64,000 nt of DNA from Streptomyces physcomitrii (GCF_012273655.1 NZ_JAAWWP010000023.1:32600-96599); one strand, 5' to 3'. Shown: positions 16,201-39,172, counted from the first letter of the stretch. The notes: a model not told the origin generated them from the letters alone. Numbers and translations: made by a program.

Positions 16201-19200
16201 GGGGGCGGGGCGTCGAGCCACAGCCGCTGGCGCTGGAACGGATACGTGGGCAACTCGACCCACTCGTCCGGCCCTTCGCCCGAAGCCGGAAGCAGCGTCT
16301 CCCACGCCGGGCTGATCCCCCGGGTGTGCAGCGTGGCCAGCGCCGTCAGCAGCGACCGGACCTCCGGCTGTTTGCGGCGGAGGAGGGGGAGGGCGGTGGT
16401 CTGGCGGGTTTCGGAGTCGGGGGTGGAGTGGTGTGCGTGGGTGGCTAGTTGGGTGAGGGCGTGGCCGGGGCCGAGTTCGAGGTAGGTGGTGGTGTGGTGG
16501 GTGTGGAGGGTGCGAAGACCGTGGTGGAAGCGGACCGTGCTGCGGACATGGCGGGCCCAGTAGTCCGGGTCGGAGAGTTCTGCCGTGGTGGCCAACTCGC
16601 CGGTGACGTTGGAGATCAGGGATGTCACCGGCGGGTGGAAAGTGAGGGTGCGCAGGGTGGTGCGGAAGGTGTCGAGCATGCCGTCCATGTGGGGGGAGTG
16701 GAAGGCGTGGCTGACGTGGAGGTGGGTGGTCTTGCGGCCTTGGGAGGCCCAGTGTGCGGCGAGGGTGTGGACTGCGTCGTGGTCGCCTGAAATCACTGTC
16801 TCGGTAGGCCCGTTGACGGCGGCGATGGTCACCGTCCCGTCGGCCGGAAGGCTCGCGGTCGTCTCGTCTTCGGTGGTCTGGAGGGCGGTCATGGCTCCGC
16901 CGGTGGGCTGGCCCTGCATGAGGGTGGCCCGGGTGGTCACCAGGACGGCCGCATCGTGCAGGTCGAGAACTCCGGCGAGATGGGCGGCGGTGATCTCCCC
17001 CAGTGAATGCCCGAGCAGGAGATCTGGACTGATCCCCCAGTGGGCCAGGAGGTGGTGGAGGGCGACTTCCAGGGCGAAGAGTGCGGGTTGGGTGTAGGCG
17101 GTCTGCTGGAGCAGGGCGGCGTGTTCGGTGTCGGGCTGGGCGAACATCACCTCCCGTAGGGGGACGACGGGCAGCGTGGTGTGTGCGGTCAGGCGGGAGG
17201 CCAACTCCGGGTCCAGGGCGGCTACGACCTCGTCGAGGGCCGCGGCGAACAGCGGGAAAGCCTCGTACAACTCCCGTCCCATACCGGCGTGTTGGCTGCC
17301 CTGACCGGAGAACAGGAACGCCACCTTGCCCGGTACCTGGGCGGCCGTTCCGGTGACCAGATGGGGATGCGGGGTGCCCTGGGCCAGGGCGGTGAGGGCT
17401 TCCGGGTCGCCGTGCAGGACGACGGCGCGGTGGTCCATGGCCGCGCGGCGGGTGGCCAGGGCCCGGGCCACCGTGGCGGGCTCCGGGCGCGGAGCGGTGT
17501 CCAGGAAGCGGGTGAGCTGCCCGGCCTGCGCCGCCAGGGCACCCGGGGTGCGGGCGGAGAGCGGCCAGAGGACGGCCTCGGCGCGGGGCGAGGCGGGCGG
17601 CTCGGGCGTCCTCGCGGGCGACACGGGCTCCGGGGCCTCCTCCAGGACCACATGCGCGTTGGTGCCGCTGGCGCCGAAGGAGGAGACGGCCGCGCGGCGC
17701 GGCACATCGGTACGCGGCCAGTCGCGCGGCTGCGTCAACAGGCGTACCGCGCCTGCCTCCCAGTCCACCGCCGGGTTGGGCGCGTCGACATGGAGGGTCG
17801 CGGGGAGCTGTCCGTGCCGCAGGGCCTGGATCATCTTGATGATTCCGGCGACTCCGGCGGCGGCCTGGGTGTGCCCGATGTTCGACTTGACCGAGCCCAG
17901 CCACAGCGGCTGGTCCTCGGGACGGTCCTGCCCGTAGGTGGCGAGCAGGGCGCTCGCCTCGATCGGGTCGCCGAGCGTGGTGCCGGTGCCGTGCGCCTCG
18001 ACCGCGTCCACGTCCGCCGTGGTCAGACCGGCGTCCGCCAGGGCGGCCCGGATGACCCGCTGCTGGGCGGGGCCGCTCGGGGCGGTGAGGCCGTTGCTGG
18101 CGCCGTCCTGGTTGATGGCGGTGCCGCGGACGACGGCGAGGATCCGGTGCCCGTTGCGGCGCGCGTCGGAGAGCCGCTCCACCAGGAGCATGCCCGCGCC
18201 CTCGCCCCAGCCGGTGCCGTCCGCGGCGGCGGCGAAGGACTTGCAGCGGCCGTCGGCGGAGAGCCCGCGCTGGCGGCTGAACTCCACGAAGGCGCCGAGC
18301 GCCGACATCACCGTCACCCCGCCCGCGAGCGCGAGATCGCACTCCCCGGAGCGCAGGGCGCGGCCCGCCAGGTGCAGGGCCACCAGGGAGGAGGAGCAGG
18401 CGGTGTCCACGGTCACCGCAGGGCCTTCGAAGCCGAAGGTGTAGGCGAGCCGCCCGGTGGCGATGCTGCCCGCGCTGCCGTTGCCGAGGTAGGGCTCCAG
18501 GTCGGCCGGGGGAGTGGGCACCCGGGCCGCGTAGTCGTGGTACATCACGCCGCCGAAGACCCCGGTCCTGCTGCCGCGCAGCGAGGTGGGGTCGATACCC
18601 GCCCGCTCGACGGCCTCCCAGGCGGTTTCCAGCAGGAGGCGCTGCTGCGGGTCCATCGCCAGGGCCTCGCGCGGCGAAAGACCGAAGAACGCGGGGTCGA
18701 AGTCGGCCGCGTCGTACAGGAATCCGCCGGACCACACCGAGGACTTGCCGGCCCGGTCCGGGTCCGGGTCGTAGAGCTCGGCCGGGTCCCAGCCCCGGTC
18801 GACCGGGAACTCGGCGATCGCGTCCTCGCCGCCCGCCACCAGTTCCCAGAAGCGTTCCGGAGTGCTGGCCCCGCCCGGGTAGCGGCAGGCCATGCCGACG
18901 ATCGCGAGGGGCTCCTCGGCACCGCCGGACTCGGCCGGGCGTACGGGTGCCGCCGCACGGGAGACACCCGGGCCGCCCGAGGCTCCGGAGTCCGCGGTGA
19001 GGCCGAACTCGCCCAGCAGGAAGGCGGAGAGGGCCTGGCAGTCGGGGTGGTCGAAGACCAGGGTCGCCGGGAGCCGCAGGCCGGTCGCGGCGGCGAGGGT
19101 GTTGCGCAGTTCCACGGCCATCAGCGAGTCGAAGCCGAGTTCCTTGAAGGCCTGGGTGGGCGCCACCGTGTCCGCGGAACCGTGGCCGAGCGCCGCGGCG

Positions 19201-22200
19201 GCCTGCCCCCGCACCAGATCGAGGGCGGCCCGCGCGCGCTCCGCCCCGGCCAGCGCGGCGAGCCGCTCGCGCAGGCCCGCCTCGCCCGCCGTGGCACGGG
19301 CAGCTGCCCGCCGCCCCGGGGTACGGACAAGTCCGCGCAGTACGGGCGCGGTTGGGGCCTCGGTGGCGGTGCGCAGCGCGGCGAGGTCCAGCCGGACGGG
19401 CAGCAGCACCGGCTCGGCTCCGGTGTCCGCGCAGACGGTGTCGAAGAGGGCCAGCGCCTCCTCGTCGGCCAGCGGTGCGACCCCGCCCCGGGCGATCCGC
19501 GCCAGATCCGCCTGGCCGAGCGCGCCGGTCAGCCCGCTGCGCCGCTCCCACAGGCCCCAGCCCATCGAGAGCGCGGGCAGCCCCTCGGCCCTGCGGTGCC
19601 GGGCGAGGGCGTCCAGGAAGGCATTGGCCGCCGCATAGCCCGACTGGCCCGCCCCGCCGAGGACCGCGGCGGCCGAGGAGAACAACACAAAGGCGTCGAG
19701 GGGGAGTTCACGGGTCAGCTCGTGCAGATGGAGCGCGGCCGTGGTCTTCGGCGCGAGAACACGGTCGAGTTGCCCGGCGGTCAGCGAGGTGATCATCGCG
19801 TCGTCCACGACGCCCGCCGTGTGCACCACCGCGGTCAGCGGATGCGCGGCACCGATGCCCGCGAGCAGTGCCGCGGTCGCCTCACGGTCCGTCAGATCAC
19901 AGGCGGCGATCCGCACCGAGGCGCCGAGCGCGGTCAGTTGCTCGCGCAGCGCCTCCGCTCCCTCGGCGTCCGGACCGCTGCGGCTGGCGAGCAGCAGATG
20001 GCGTACGCCGTGCTCGCGGACCAGATGCGCGGCGAGCAGTCCCGCCAGGGTGCCGGTGCCGCCGGTGAGCAGGACCGTGCCCTCCGGGTCCCAGCGGACG
20101 GGTCGGGTCGCCGAGGCTTCCGGTTCCGTCGTCTCCGGGCGGTGCCGCACCAGGCGCGGGACATGGAACTCGCCGCCCCGGACGGCTAGTTGAGGCTCAC
20201 CGATGGCCAGGGCGGCGCCGACGACCTGCTGACCGCGGACGGCCGCACCCTCACGCTTGCCCCCTTCTCCATCCCCGTCCTCATCCTCATCCACATCGAC
20301 GAGCACGAAACGCCCCGGTTGCTCGGTCTGCGCCGAACGCAGCAGCCCCCACACCGGAGCCGCCTCCAGGCAGGGCACCTCCGCCGCCGTCACCGCGACG
20401 GCCTTCCTGGTCAGCACCACCAGCCGCGCGTTCACCGCCGTCGCCCGCTCGTCGGCCAGCCAGGCCCGGACGGTACGCAGGGCGCGGTGAAGCGTCGCGG
20501 TGGGGGCGGCGGCGCCCGGTTCGATCCCGGTGGTGGTACCGGACTCCGGGCGGAGATCCAGCAGCACCGTTCGCGGGAACTCGGGGAGAGACCGCAGGAC
20601 TTCAAGACCCTGGAGGCCCCCGAGCGCGTCGAGCCCCGCGGCTGCGCCGGAGCTCTCGGGGTTCTCGGGGGTCTCGGCCTCTGCGTGGTCGGGGAGATCG
20701 CGGTCGCCTGGGAGATCGTGGTGGTCCGGGTAGCGGATCACGGGCGGCGCGGAGACGGACGGGTCCGGTGCCGGTACGGGAGTCCAGTCGAGGCGGTAGA
20801 GCGCGTCCGCCGGGCTGCCGGTGCTCCCCAACTGGCCTGCGGTGACAGGCCGGGCCACCACCGAGTCCACGGAGGCGACCGGTCGCCCGGTGGTGTCCGC
20901 GAGGGTGACCGTCAGTGCGTCCGTACCGGTCGGCGCGAGCCGTACGCGCAGGGCCGAGGCCCCGACCGCGTCCAGCCGGACCCCGCTCCACGCGAACGGC
21001 AGCCGGGCCCCGTCCAGCCCCGGACCGTCACCGAAGAAGCGCCCGAGGCCGACACCATGCAGGGCCGTGTCGAAGAGCGCCGGGTGGATCCCGAACTGCT
21101 CCGCCCCGGCAGCCGCCTCCTCGGGCAGTGCCACCTCGGCGAAGACCTCGGCCCCGCGCCGCCACGCCGCCCGTACGCCGGTGAACGCCGGCCCGTACTG
21201 CAGCCCGGCGGCCGCCAACTCCCCGTACAGCCCGCTCACTTCCACGGGCTCGGCCCCGGTCGGCGGCCAGACGCTCAGATCGGTATCCGAACCCGGCTCG
21301 ACGGCCGCCGGTGCGGCGGAGCCGGAGACCAGGCTGCCGGTGACGTGCTGGGTCCAGGGCGTCCAGGGCAGCCCGGCCGTGTCCTCGGGGCGGGAGAGGA
21401 TGCGTACCGCCCTGCGGCCCGTGTCCTCGGGCTCGTCCACCAGTACCTGTACCTCCACGGTGCCGGTCGCGGGCAACCGCAGCGGAGCCTCCAGGGTCAG
21501 CTCCTCGATCCCCTCGCAGCCGACGCGCGCCCCTACGGCAAGTGCCAGCTCCACAAAGCCCGTTCCGGGAAGCAGCACGGTGCCGAGCGCCGCGTGATCG
21601 GCGAGCCACGGATGCGTCCGGAGCGACAGCCGTCCGGTGACCGCCAGCCTGTCGCCGTCCGCGAGCACCGTCGTCACGTCGATGAAGGGGTGCTCGTCGC
21701 CACCGGTCGCCCCGGTGAGCGGCGCCAGCCAGTAGCGCTTGTGTTGGAAGGGGTAGGTGGGGAGGTCGGGGTGGTGGGTGGTGGGCTGGTTGGTGGGTTG
21801 GGTGGGGGTGAGGCCGTGGGTGTGTGCGTGGGCGAGGGCGTGGTGTTGGCGGGTGGGGGTGTCGTCGCCTCGGAGGAGGGTGGGGTGGGTGGTGGCTTGG
21901 GTGTGGGTGTCCGCGGTCTCTTCGATGGCGGTGGTGAGGCCGGGGTGGGGGCTGGTTTCGATGTAGTGGGTGTGTCCGTCGTTGAGGAGGCGCTGGACGG
22001 TGGGGTTGAAGTGGACGGTGGTGCGGAGGTTGGTGAACCAGTAGTCGGTGGTGAGGGTGGTGGTGTCTACGGGTTCGGTGGTGACGGTGGAGTAGAAGGG
22101 GATGTCGGACTGGCGGGGCGTCAGCTCGCCTATCTGTGCCGCCAGTTGGTCCTTGAGTGGTTCTACGAGGGGTGTGTGGGAGGCGTAGTCGACGGGGATC

Positions 22201-24485
22201 CTGCGGTGTCGAATCCCTTCCGCCTCGCAGTGCTGCTGGAGCGCGTCCAGGGCTTCGGTCGTTCCGGCGACGACGGTGGAGGTGGGGCTGTTGAGGGCGG
22301 CGAGGTGGAGGTCGTCTCCGTACGACGAGATCAGCTCGCCCGCCTGTTCCGCGCTGAGGGCGAGGGACATCATGCCGCCCGTACCCGCCAGCGTCGTAAG
22401 CGCCTTCGAGCGCAGGGCGACGACCCGTGCGGCATCCTCAAGGCTGAGCGCTCCGGCGATGTGCGCGGCGGCGATCTCTCCCTGCGAGTGGCCGATGACG
22501 GCGTCGGGGTGGATGCCGTGGTCCTGCCACCAGCGGGCCAGGGAGACCATGACGGCCCAGGTGGCGGGCTGTACGACATCGACGCGGGCGAGCGCGTCGG
22601 CGTCGTCGAGTACGTCGAGCAGGTTCCAGTCGGTGAACGGCGCCAGCGCCTGGGCGCACTCCTGCATGGACTTGGCGAACACCGGGGAGGTGGCGAGGAG
22701 TTGGACCCCCATTCCCACCCACTGCGAGCCCTGACCGGGGAAGACGAACACGGTCTTGCCCTCGCGAGCTGTGCCGGTGACGACGTTGCTGTGCGGGGAG
22801 CCCTCGGCGAGGGCTGCCAGACCGGCGAGGAGCTCGTCGCGGCCGGTGCCGATCACGGCCGCACGGTGGGCGAAGCGGGGGCGGACGGCCATGGTGTCCG
22901 CGATCTGGGCGGCTGCCAGCTCGGGGTGGTCCGTGAGATGGGTGTGCAGGCGGGCGGCGTAGGCGCGCAGGGCGCTGTCCTGCTTGGCGGACAGGGAGAC
23001 GGTGTACGGGGCGTCGCCTGCCGGGGTCGCCTGGGCGGCCTCGGCGGCGGGCACCGGCTGGTCCTCGGGGGCCTCGGAGGCGGGCGCCGGCTCCTCCTCG
23101 GGGGCCTCCTCCAGGAGGACGTGCACATTGGTGCCGCTGATGCCGAAGCCGGAGACGGCCGCCCGGCGGAGGCGTTCGCCCTTCGGCCAGGGGCGGGAGG
23201 CGGTGAGCAGCCGGACCGCGCCGGATTCCCAGTCCACATGCGGTGAGGCCGTCTCGGCGTGCAGCGTCTTCGGCAGGGTGCCGTGCCGCAGGGCCTGCAC
23301 CATCTTGATGAGCGCGGCGGCCCCGGCGGCGGCCTGGGTGTGCCCGATGTTCGACTTGACCGAGCCCAGCCACAGGGGCTGGTCCTCGGGACGGCCCTGC
23401 CCGTAGGTGGCGAGGAGTGCCTGCGCCTCGATGGGATCCCCGAGCTTCGTCCCCGTACCGTGCGCCTCCACCGCGTCCACGTCCTTCGCGGTGAGTCCCG
23501 AGGCGGCGAGGGCGGCGCGGATCACGCGCTGCTGGGCGGGGCCGTTGGGGGCGGCGAGTCCGTTGCTCGCGCCGTCCTGGTTGGCGGCGGAGCCGCGGAC
23601 GACGGCGAGTACGCGGTGGCCGTTGCGGCGTGCCTCGGACAGCCGCTCCAGGACGAGGACGCCCACGCCCTCCGCGAGCCCCATGCCGTCCGCCTCGGCC
23701 GCGAAGGCCTTGCACCGGCCGTCGGCGGCGAGCGCGCCCTGCTTGGTGAACTCCGCGATGGTGCCCGGCGAGGACATCACCGCGACACCGCCCGCGAGCG
23801 CGAGGTCCGACTCCCCGGACCGCAGCGACTGCACCGCGAGGTGTACCGCCATCAGGGAGGTGGAGCAGGCGGTGTCGACCGTGACCGCCGGACCCGACAG
23901 GCCCAGGCTGTACGCGACCCGGCCGGAGGCCACGCTCGCCACCGCGCCGGTGACCAGGTGGCCCCGTACCGACTCCGGCGCCTGGATCATCGGCGCGCCG
24001 TACTCGTGGTAGTTCCGCCCGACGAAGACCCCGGCCTTGACGCCCTCCAGCGCGGAGGGGTCCAGGCCCGCGTGCTCCAGGGCGGACCAGGCGGTCTCCA
24101 GGAGGAGGCGCTGCTGCGGGTCCATCGCCAGGGCCTCACGGGGTGCGATCCCGAAGAACTCCGCGTCGAAACCGGCCACATCGTCGAGGAAGGCGCCCTC
24201 GGTGACCGGCGCGCCCGCCTCCGGGCCGGTGCCGGGGGCGAGGAGCCGGTCCAGGTCCCAGCCCCGGTCGGCGGGGAGCGGCCCGACCGCGTCGCGCTCC
24301 TCGGCGAGCAGCTGCCACAGTTCCTCGGGCGAGTCCGCGCCGCCCGCGAAGCGGCAGCCCATGCCGACGATCGCGATGGGCTCACGCGCCTGGCTCTCGA
24401 CCTCCTGAAGACGCCGGTTGGCCTTGCGCAGGTCCACGGTGACGCGCTTGAGGTAGTCCCGCAGCTTGGCTACGTCCTCGGACAT
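13251..24485 (-). CDS. Modular type I PKS, modules 3 and 4 (KS-AT-DH-KR-ACP x2)
   Basis: A 3744-residue bimodular protein. The N-terminal docking helix (DVAKLRDYLKRVTVDL) is close to that of the next PKS. Module 3: KS about 32-458 (DTACSTS, cysteine at 23865-23867), AT about 575-862 with GHSQGE/YASH (methylmalonyl), DH about 932-1185 with HAALGTVLLP, KR about 1462-1648 with VDD and the Ser/Tyr pair, ACP about 1742-1825. Module 4: KS about 1855-2282 (cysteine at 18396-18398), AT about 2385-2695 with GHSLGE/HAFH (malonyl), DH about 2772-3015 with HSVGGTVLLP, KR about 3292-3475 with VDD, ACP about 3572-3652. No enoylreductase is present in either module, so both should leave E-alkenes: a methyl-branched one and then an unbranched one. 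The C-terminal docking tail ends DEDLFTMVEDLRNS. SD sequence GGAAAGGA precedes the ATG; the gap from the upstream PKS is 99 nt. Confidence 0.96.
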   Translation of the reverse strand: MSEDVAKLRDYLKRVTVDLRKANRRLQEVESQAREPIAIVGMGCRFAGGADSPEELWQLLAEERDAVGPLPADRGWDLDRLLAPGTGPEAGAPVTEGAFLDDVAGFDAEFFGIAPREALAMDPQQRLLLETAWSALEHAGLDPSALEGVKAGVFVGRNYHEYGAPMIQAPESVRGHLVTGAVASVASGRVAYSLGLSGPAVTVDTACSTSLMAVHLAVQSLRSGESDLALAGGVAVMSSPGTIAEFTKQGALAADGRCKAFAAEADGMGLAEGVGVLVLERLSEARRNGHRVLAVVRGSAANQDGASNGLAAPNGPAQQRVIRAALAASGLTAKDVDAVEAHGTGTKLGDPIEAQALLATYGQGRPEDQPLWLGSVKSNIGHTQAAAGAAALIKMVQALRHGTLPKTLHAETASPHVDWESGAVRLLTASRPWPKGERLRRAAVSGFGISGTNVHVLLEEAPEEEPAPASEAPEDQPVPAAEAAQATPAGDAPYTVSLSAKQDSALRAYAARLHTHLTDHPELAAAQIADTMAVRPRFAHRAAVIGTGRDELLAGLAALAEGSPHSNVVTGTAREGKTVFVFPGQGSQWVGMGVQLLATSPVFAKSMQECAQALAPFTDWNLLDVLDDADALARVDVVQPATWAVMVSLARWWQDHGIHPDAVIGHSQGEIAAAHIAGALSLEDAARVVALRSKALTTLAGTGGMMSLALSAEQAGELISSYGDDLHLAALNSPTSTVVAGTTEALDALQQHCEAEGIRHRRIPVDYASHTPLVEPLKDQLAAQIGELTPRQSDIPFYSTVTTEPVDTTTLTTDYWFTNLRTTVHFNPTVQRLLNDGHTHYIETSPHPGLTTAIEETADTHTQATTHPTLLRGDDTPTRQHHALAHAHTHGLTPTQPTNQPTTHHPDLPTYPFQHKRYWLAPLTGATGGDEHPFIDVTTVLADGDRLAVTGRLSLRTHPWLADHAALGTVLLPGTGFVELALAVGARVGCEGIEELTLEAPLRLPATGTVEVQVLVDEPEDTGRRAVRILSRPEDTAGLPWTPWTQHVTGSLVSGSAAPAAVEPGSDTDLSVWPPTGAEPVEVSGLYGELAAAGLQYGPAFTGVRAAWRRGAEVFAEVALPEEAAAGAEQFGIHPALFDTALHGVGLGRFFGDGPGLDGARLPFAWSGVRLDAVGASALRVRLAPTGTDALTVTLADTTGRPVASVDSVVARPVTAGQLGSTGSPADALYRLDWTPVPAPDPSVSAPPVIRYPDHHDLPGDRDLPDHAEAETPENPESSGAAAGLDALGGLQGLEVLRSLPEFPRTVLLDLRPESGTTTGIEPGAAAPTATLHRALRTVRAWLADERATAVNARLVVLTRKAVAVTAAEVPCLEAAPVWGLLRSAQTEQPGRFVLVDVDEDEDGDGEGGKREGAAVRGQQVVGAALAIGEPQLAVRGGEFHVPRLVRHRPETTEPEASATRPVRWDPEGTVLLTGGTGTLAGLLAAHLVREHGVRHLLLASRSGPDAEGAEALREQLTALGASVRIAACDLTDREATAALLAGIGAAHPLTAVVHTAGVVDDAMITSLTAGQLDRVLAPKTTAALHLHELTRELPLDAFVLFSSAAAVLGGAGQSGYAAANAFLDALARHRRAEGLPALSMGWGLWERRSGLTGALGQADLARIARGGVAPLADEEALALFDTVCADTGAEPVLLPVRLDLAALRTATEAPTAPVLRGLVRTPGRRAAARATAGEAGLRERLAALAGAERARAALDLVRGQAAAALGHGSADTVAPTQAFKELGFDSLMAVELRNTLAAATGLRLPATLVFDHPDCQALSAFLLGEFGLTADSGASGGPGVSRAAAPVRPAESGGAEEPLAIVGMACRYPGGASTPERFWELVAGGEDAIAEFPVDRGWDPAELYDPDPDRAGKSSVWSGGFLYDAADFDPAFFGLSPREALAMDPQQRLLLETAWEAVERAGIDPTSLRGSRTGVFGGVMYHDYAARVPTPPADLEPYLGNGSAGSIATGRLAYTFGFEGPAVTVDTACSSSLVALHLAGRALRSGECDLALAGGVTVMSALGAFVEFSRQRGLSADGRCKSFAAAADGTGWGEGAGMLLVERLSDARRNGHRILAVVRGTAINQDGASNGLTAPSGPAQQRVIRAALADAGLTTADVDAVEAHGTGTTLGDPIEASALLATYGQDRPEDQPLWLGSVKSNIGHTQAAAGVAGIIKMIQALRHGQLPATLHVDAPNPAVDWEAGAVRLLTQPRDWPRTDVPRRAAVSSFGASGTNAHVVLEEAPEPVSPARTPEPPASPRAEAVLWPLSARTPGALAAQAGQLTRFLDTAPRPEPATVARALATRRAAMDHRAVVLHGDPEALTALAQGTPHPHLVTGTAAQVPGKVAFLFSGQGSQHAGMGRELYEAFPLFAAALDEVVAALDPELASRLTAHTTLPVVPLREVMFAQPDTEHAALLQQTAYTQPALFALEVALHHLLAHWGISPDLLLGHSLGEITAAHLAGVLDLHDAAVLVTTRATLMQGQPTGGAMTALQTTEDETTASLPADGTVTIAAVNGPTETVISGDHDAVHTLAAHWASQGRKTTHLHVSHAFHSPHMDGMLDTFRTTLRTLTFHPPVTSLISNVTGELATTAELSDPDYWARHVRSTVRFHHGLRTLHTHHTTTYLELGPGHALTQLATHAHHSTPDSETRQTTALPLLRRKQPEVRSLLTALATLHTRGISPAWETLLPASGEGPDEWVELPTYPFQRQRLWLDAPPPAAADPSGLGLVPAAHPFLGAVAELAGGEGLLFTGRLSLRTHPWLADHSVGGTVLLPGTALLELALHAAARTEAVTVAELALRAPLVLPYAGAVRIQVTVGKPDERGQRHLTVHSRPEGEHTEAPWTRHAEAVLSAPQPEEAGTAEQAPGAGGSVWPPEGARPVPAEALAGQPDEATGLSYGPSFQGLRAAWCQGGEVYAEVVLPDSALGGGEGFAVHPALLDAALQAIRHGEFLATGQDGETAFLPFSWNGARLHASRATALRVRIAPAAGENAVRVEITDPAGAPVLSMERLALRPVDPEGLRALGDRSGAADALYHTEWFPLPGRSAETAPGPWAVLDAGDGSVAAEDSLIRALEAAGAQVRRIPEVEAAAGTAEAAETGANGTDTAQVVVWVQDDPEAADTAADGTDVLLRTLETVQRWLREDGFGDRRLTVLTRGAIALPGETPNPALAPVWGLLRSAQAEHPGRFLLVDVDGQEESLRALPAAVACGEPQLAVRRGRLSVPRLAPAPNRPTGAKETAAPAPELGGGTVLITGGTGTLGALVARHLVTAHGVQHLLLAGRQGPSAPGVDELTSELVELGAQVTIASCDVSQRAELGALLATVPPEHPLTAVVHTAGVVDDALIGSLTPEAVRRVMAPKASGAWALHELTRELPLAAFVLFSSFAGTAGSPGQSGYAAANAFLDALAGHRRAAGLPALSLGWGLWEPASGITAGLSTADRARISRTGVAALSAKEALALLDAALLTGGSALSPVRLDLPVLRAKAAAGTLPPLLRQLAPAPQVRTVSPAEAASEAPAQGLAERLATLPEARRRAELLDFVRSRVAAVLGHPNPVGIEAEGAFQDLGFDSLTAMELRNRIQEEAGVPLPATLIFDFPTPAAVAAELAERLGGAAAGQEEALLGELDRLEASLAAAAQGGADRSRIGARLRTLLSRWNEADAAGGTPDEAVPEPEAAAGRPGLDEATDEDLFTMVEDLRNS
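16441..17150 (-). repeat. Malonyl-AT repeat, copy in module 4
   Basis: Matches the loading-module AT (35641-36350) for most of its length with only scattered differences; both share the phrase encoding GKVAFLFSGQGSQHAGMG. Confidence 0.8.
21915..22760 (-). repeat. Methylmalonyl-AT repeat, copy in module 3
   Basis: Shares long uninterrupted runs with 26955-27800 and 32475-33320, and with them also shares the GT-only linker tract just downstream of the AT. Confidence 0.8.
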
Positions 24486-24584
24486 TGCGTTCCTTTCCAG
24501 TCCGGCGTCCCTGCGGTCCAGGGGTTCCGGCGAGCGAGTCGGTCGGGCGGGCCGGCGAGGGGCGGCCGCGGTCGGGAGCGGGTG

Positions 24585-38243
<13,659 letters not shown>

Positions 38244-38267
38244 GGAGTCCTCGGGCTCGTGGACCAT

Positions 38268-38294
38268 CGGCCCAGGCCGACTCGGCCTGGGCCG
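38268..38294. promoter_or_regulatory. Perfect 13-bp inverted repeat just upstream of the first PKS start
   Basis: Arms CGGCCCAGGCCGA (38268-38280) and its exact reverse complement (38282-38294) flank a single base. It lies 24 nt upstream of the PKS ATG, inside the presumed 5' untranslated region. It could be an operator at DNA level or a hairpin that affects translation. No protein can be assigned to it from sequence alone. Confidence 0.55.
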
Positions 38295-38775
38295 GGAATC
38301 TCACCGGCAGGGGTGGGGGGAGGCGATGGAAAGCCGTCCGCCCAGGGCCGCCGTGCGGGGGCGGCCGGGGAGGCGGCGGCGATGCGGTTCAGCGGCTGTG
38401 CGCGGGCCGCGCGGGGGCGCGGCTGCTGCGCCGGGCGGCCGCAAGGGCGCACCGCTCGGCGCGCGGACACCGCCTCGGGCCCGCCGTCGCGGCGCCCCGT
38501 ACGCGAGGTGCTCTGCCGCCGGGTGCGGCCGGGACCCCGTACCGCAGACGTCCGTATCTGGCGCTCCCCGGCATCCGAGCCGGTCCCGAGACCGCCCCCG
38601 TCGGCTGTGTCACGCCCGTCGGCGTCGTCTCCCGCGTCGGCAGTGGCGCCGCCGGGACGCCCCTCGACACGGGCTGCGTCACGGGCTGCGACATGCCCCC
38701 CGACCCGCCCCGCGGCGCGGGTGCGGGTATCGGTGGCTCCGGTCTTGTGCTCATCGTTCTGCTTTCCCCCGTCGG

Positions 38776-38799
38776 TCATATGAGGGCGGTCTCATATGA
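38776..38799. promoter_or_regulatory. Perfect palindromic operator candidate TCATATGAG-N6-CTCATATGA
   Basis: Two exact 9-bp arms are separated by six bases (GGCGGT), centred about 545 bp upstream of the first PKS start and inside a local drop in GC content. The size and symmetry fit a dimeric repressor site (TetR, MarR or PadR type). On the minus strand a weak -35-like TTGTGA and -10-like TATGAG lie at this position, so a bound protein would cover the -10. The promoter reading is tentative; the palindrome itself is exact. Confidence 0.6.
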
Positions 38800-39076
38800 A
38801 TGGTGTTTCCTTCACAAAGCCGCCGGCGGGCTTCCGGCGTGCTGTCGCCGTGGTCCGACCCCACCACTGTGAAGGTTCGCCGATGAGTGCGGTACCGCGC
38901 CCTGGGTGCGGGGCGGTTCTGTTCATCGGAAAGTTTCGCGTCAGTAATTTTCTCCGGTCCTCGGGTGCGGTCTCGTCCCCCGGGACTCATCCACGCCCCC
39001 GTGCCGCGATCGGTTCCCGCGGTGAATAACCGTCAGGAATGCGGCGCGCCGGTACCCCCGGTGGACGGCGGGCGGA

Positions 39077-39099
39077 CCGGCGGCGAATTCCGCCGCCGG
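39077..39099 (-). terminator. Hairpin downstream of the exporter gene
   Basis: A perfect 9-bp stem (CCGGCGGCG at 39077-39085 with CGCCGCCGG at 39091-39099) and a 5-nt loop lie 74 nt past the exporter stop codon. No T-run follows, as is usual in Streptomyces. It would separate exporter transcription from the PKS promoter region. Confidence 0.45.
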
Positions 39100-39172
39100 A
39101 ATACCGGCCTCCACCGGTCGGGCCGCACCTCCGTACCCTTCTGCCCCCGTGACTGCCCCCGTCATACGGCGC

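Larger units (their letters stand above)
38295..39172. other. Control region between the exporter gene and the PKS genes; no confident gene
   Basis: About 880 nt hold the 24-bp palindrome at 38776-38799, a hairpin after the exporter gene, and AT-rich stretches at 38760-38820 and 38920-38960 that are the likeliest promoter ground for the PKS operon. Several open frames cross it. One minus-strand frame (38240-38779, 179 residues) even ends in a 4-nt ATGA overlap with the PKS start, but its third-position GC is only about 80 per cent and its protein is low-complexity Ala/Gly/Arg with no recognisable domain. I therefore do not call it a gene. Confidence 0.5.
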
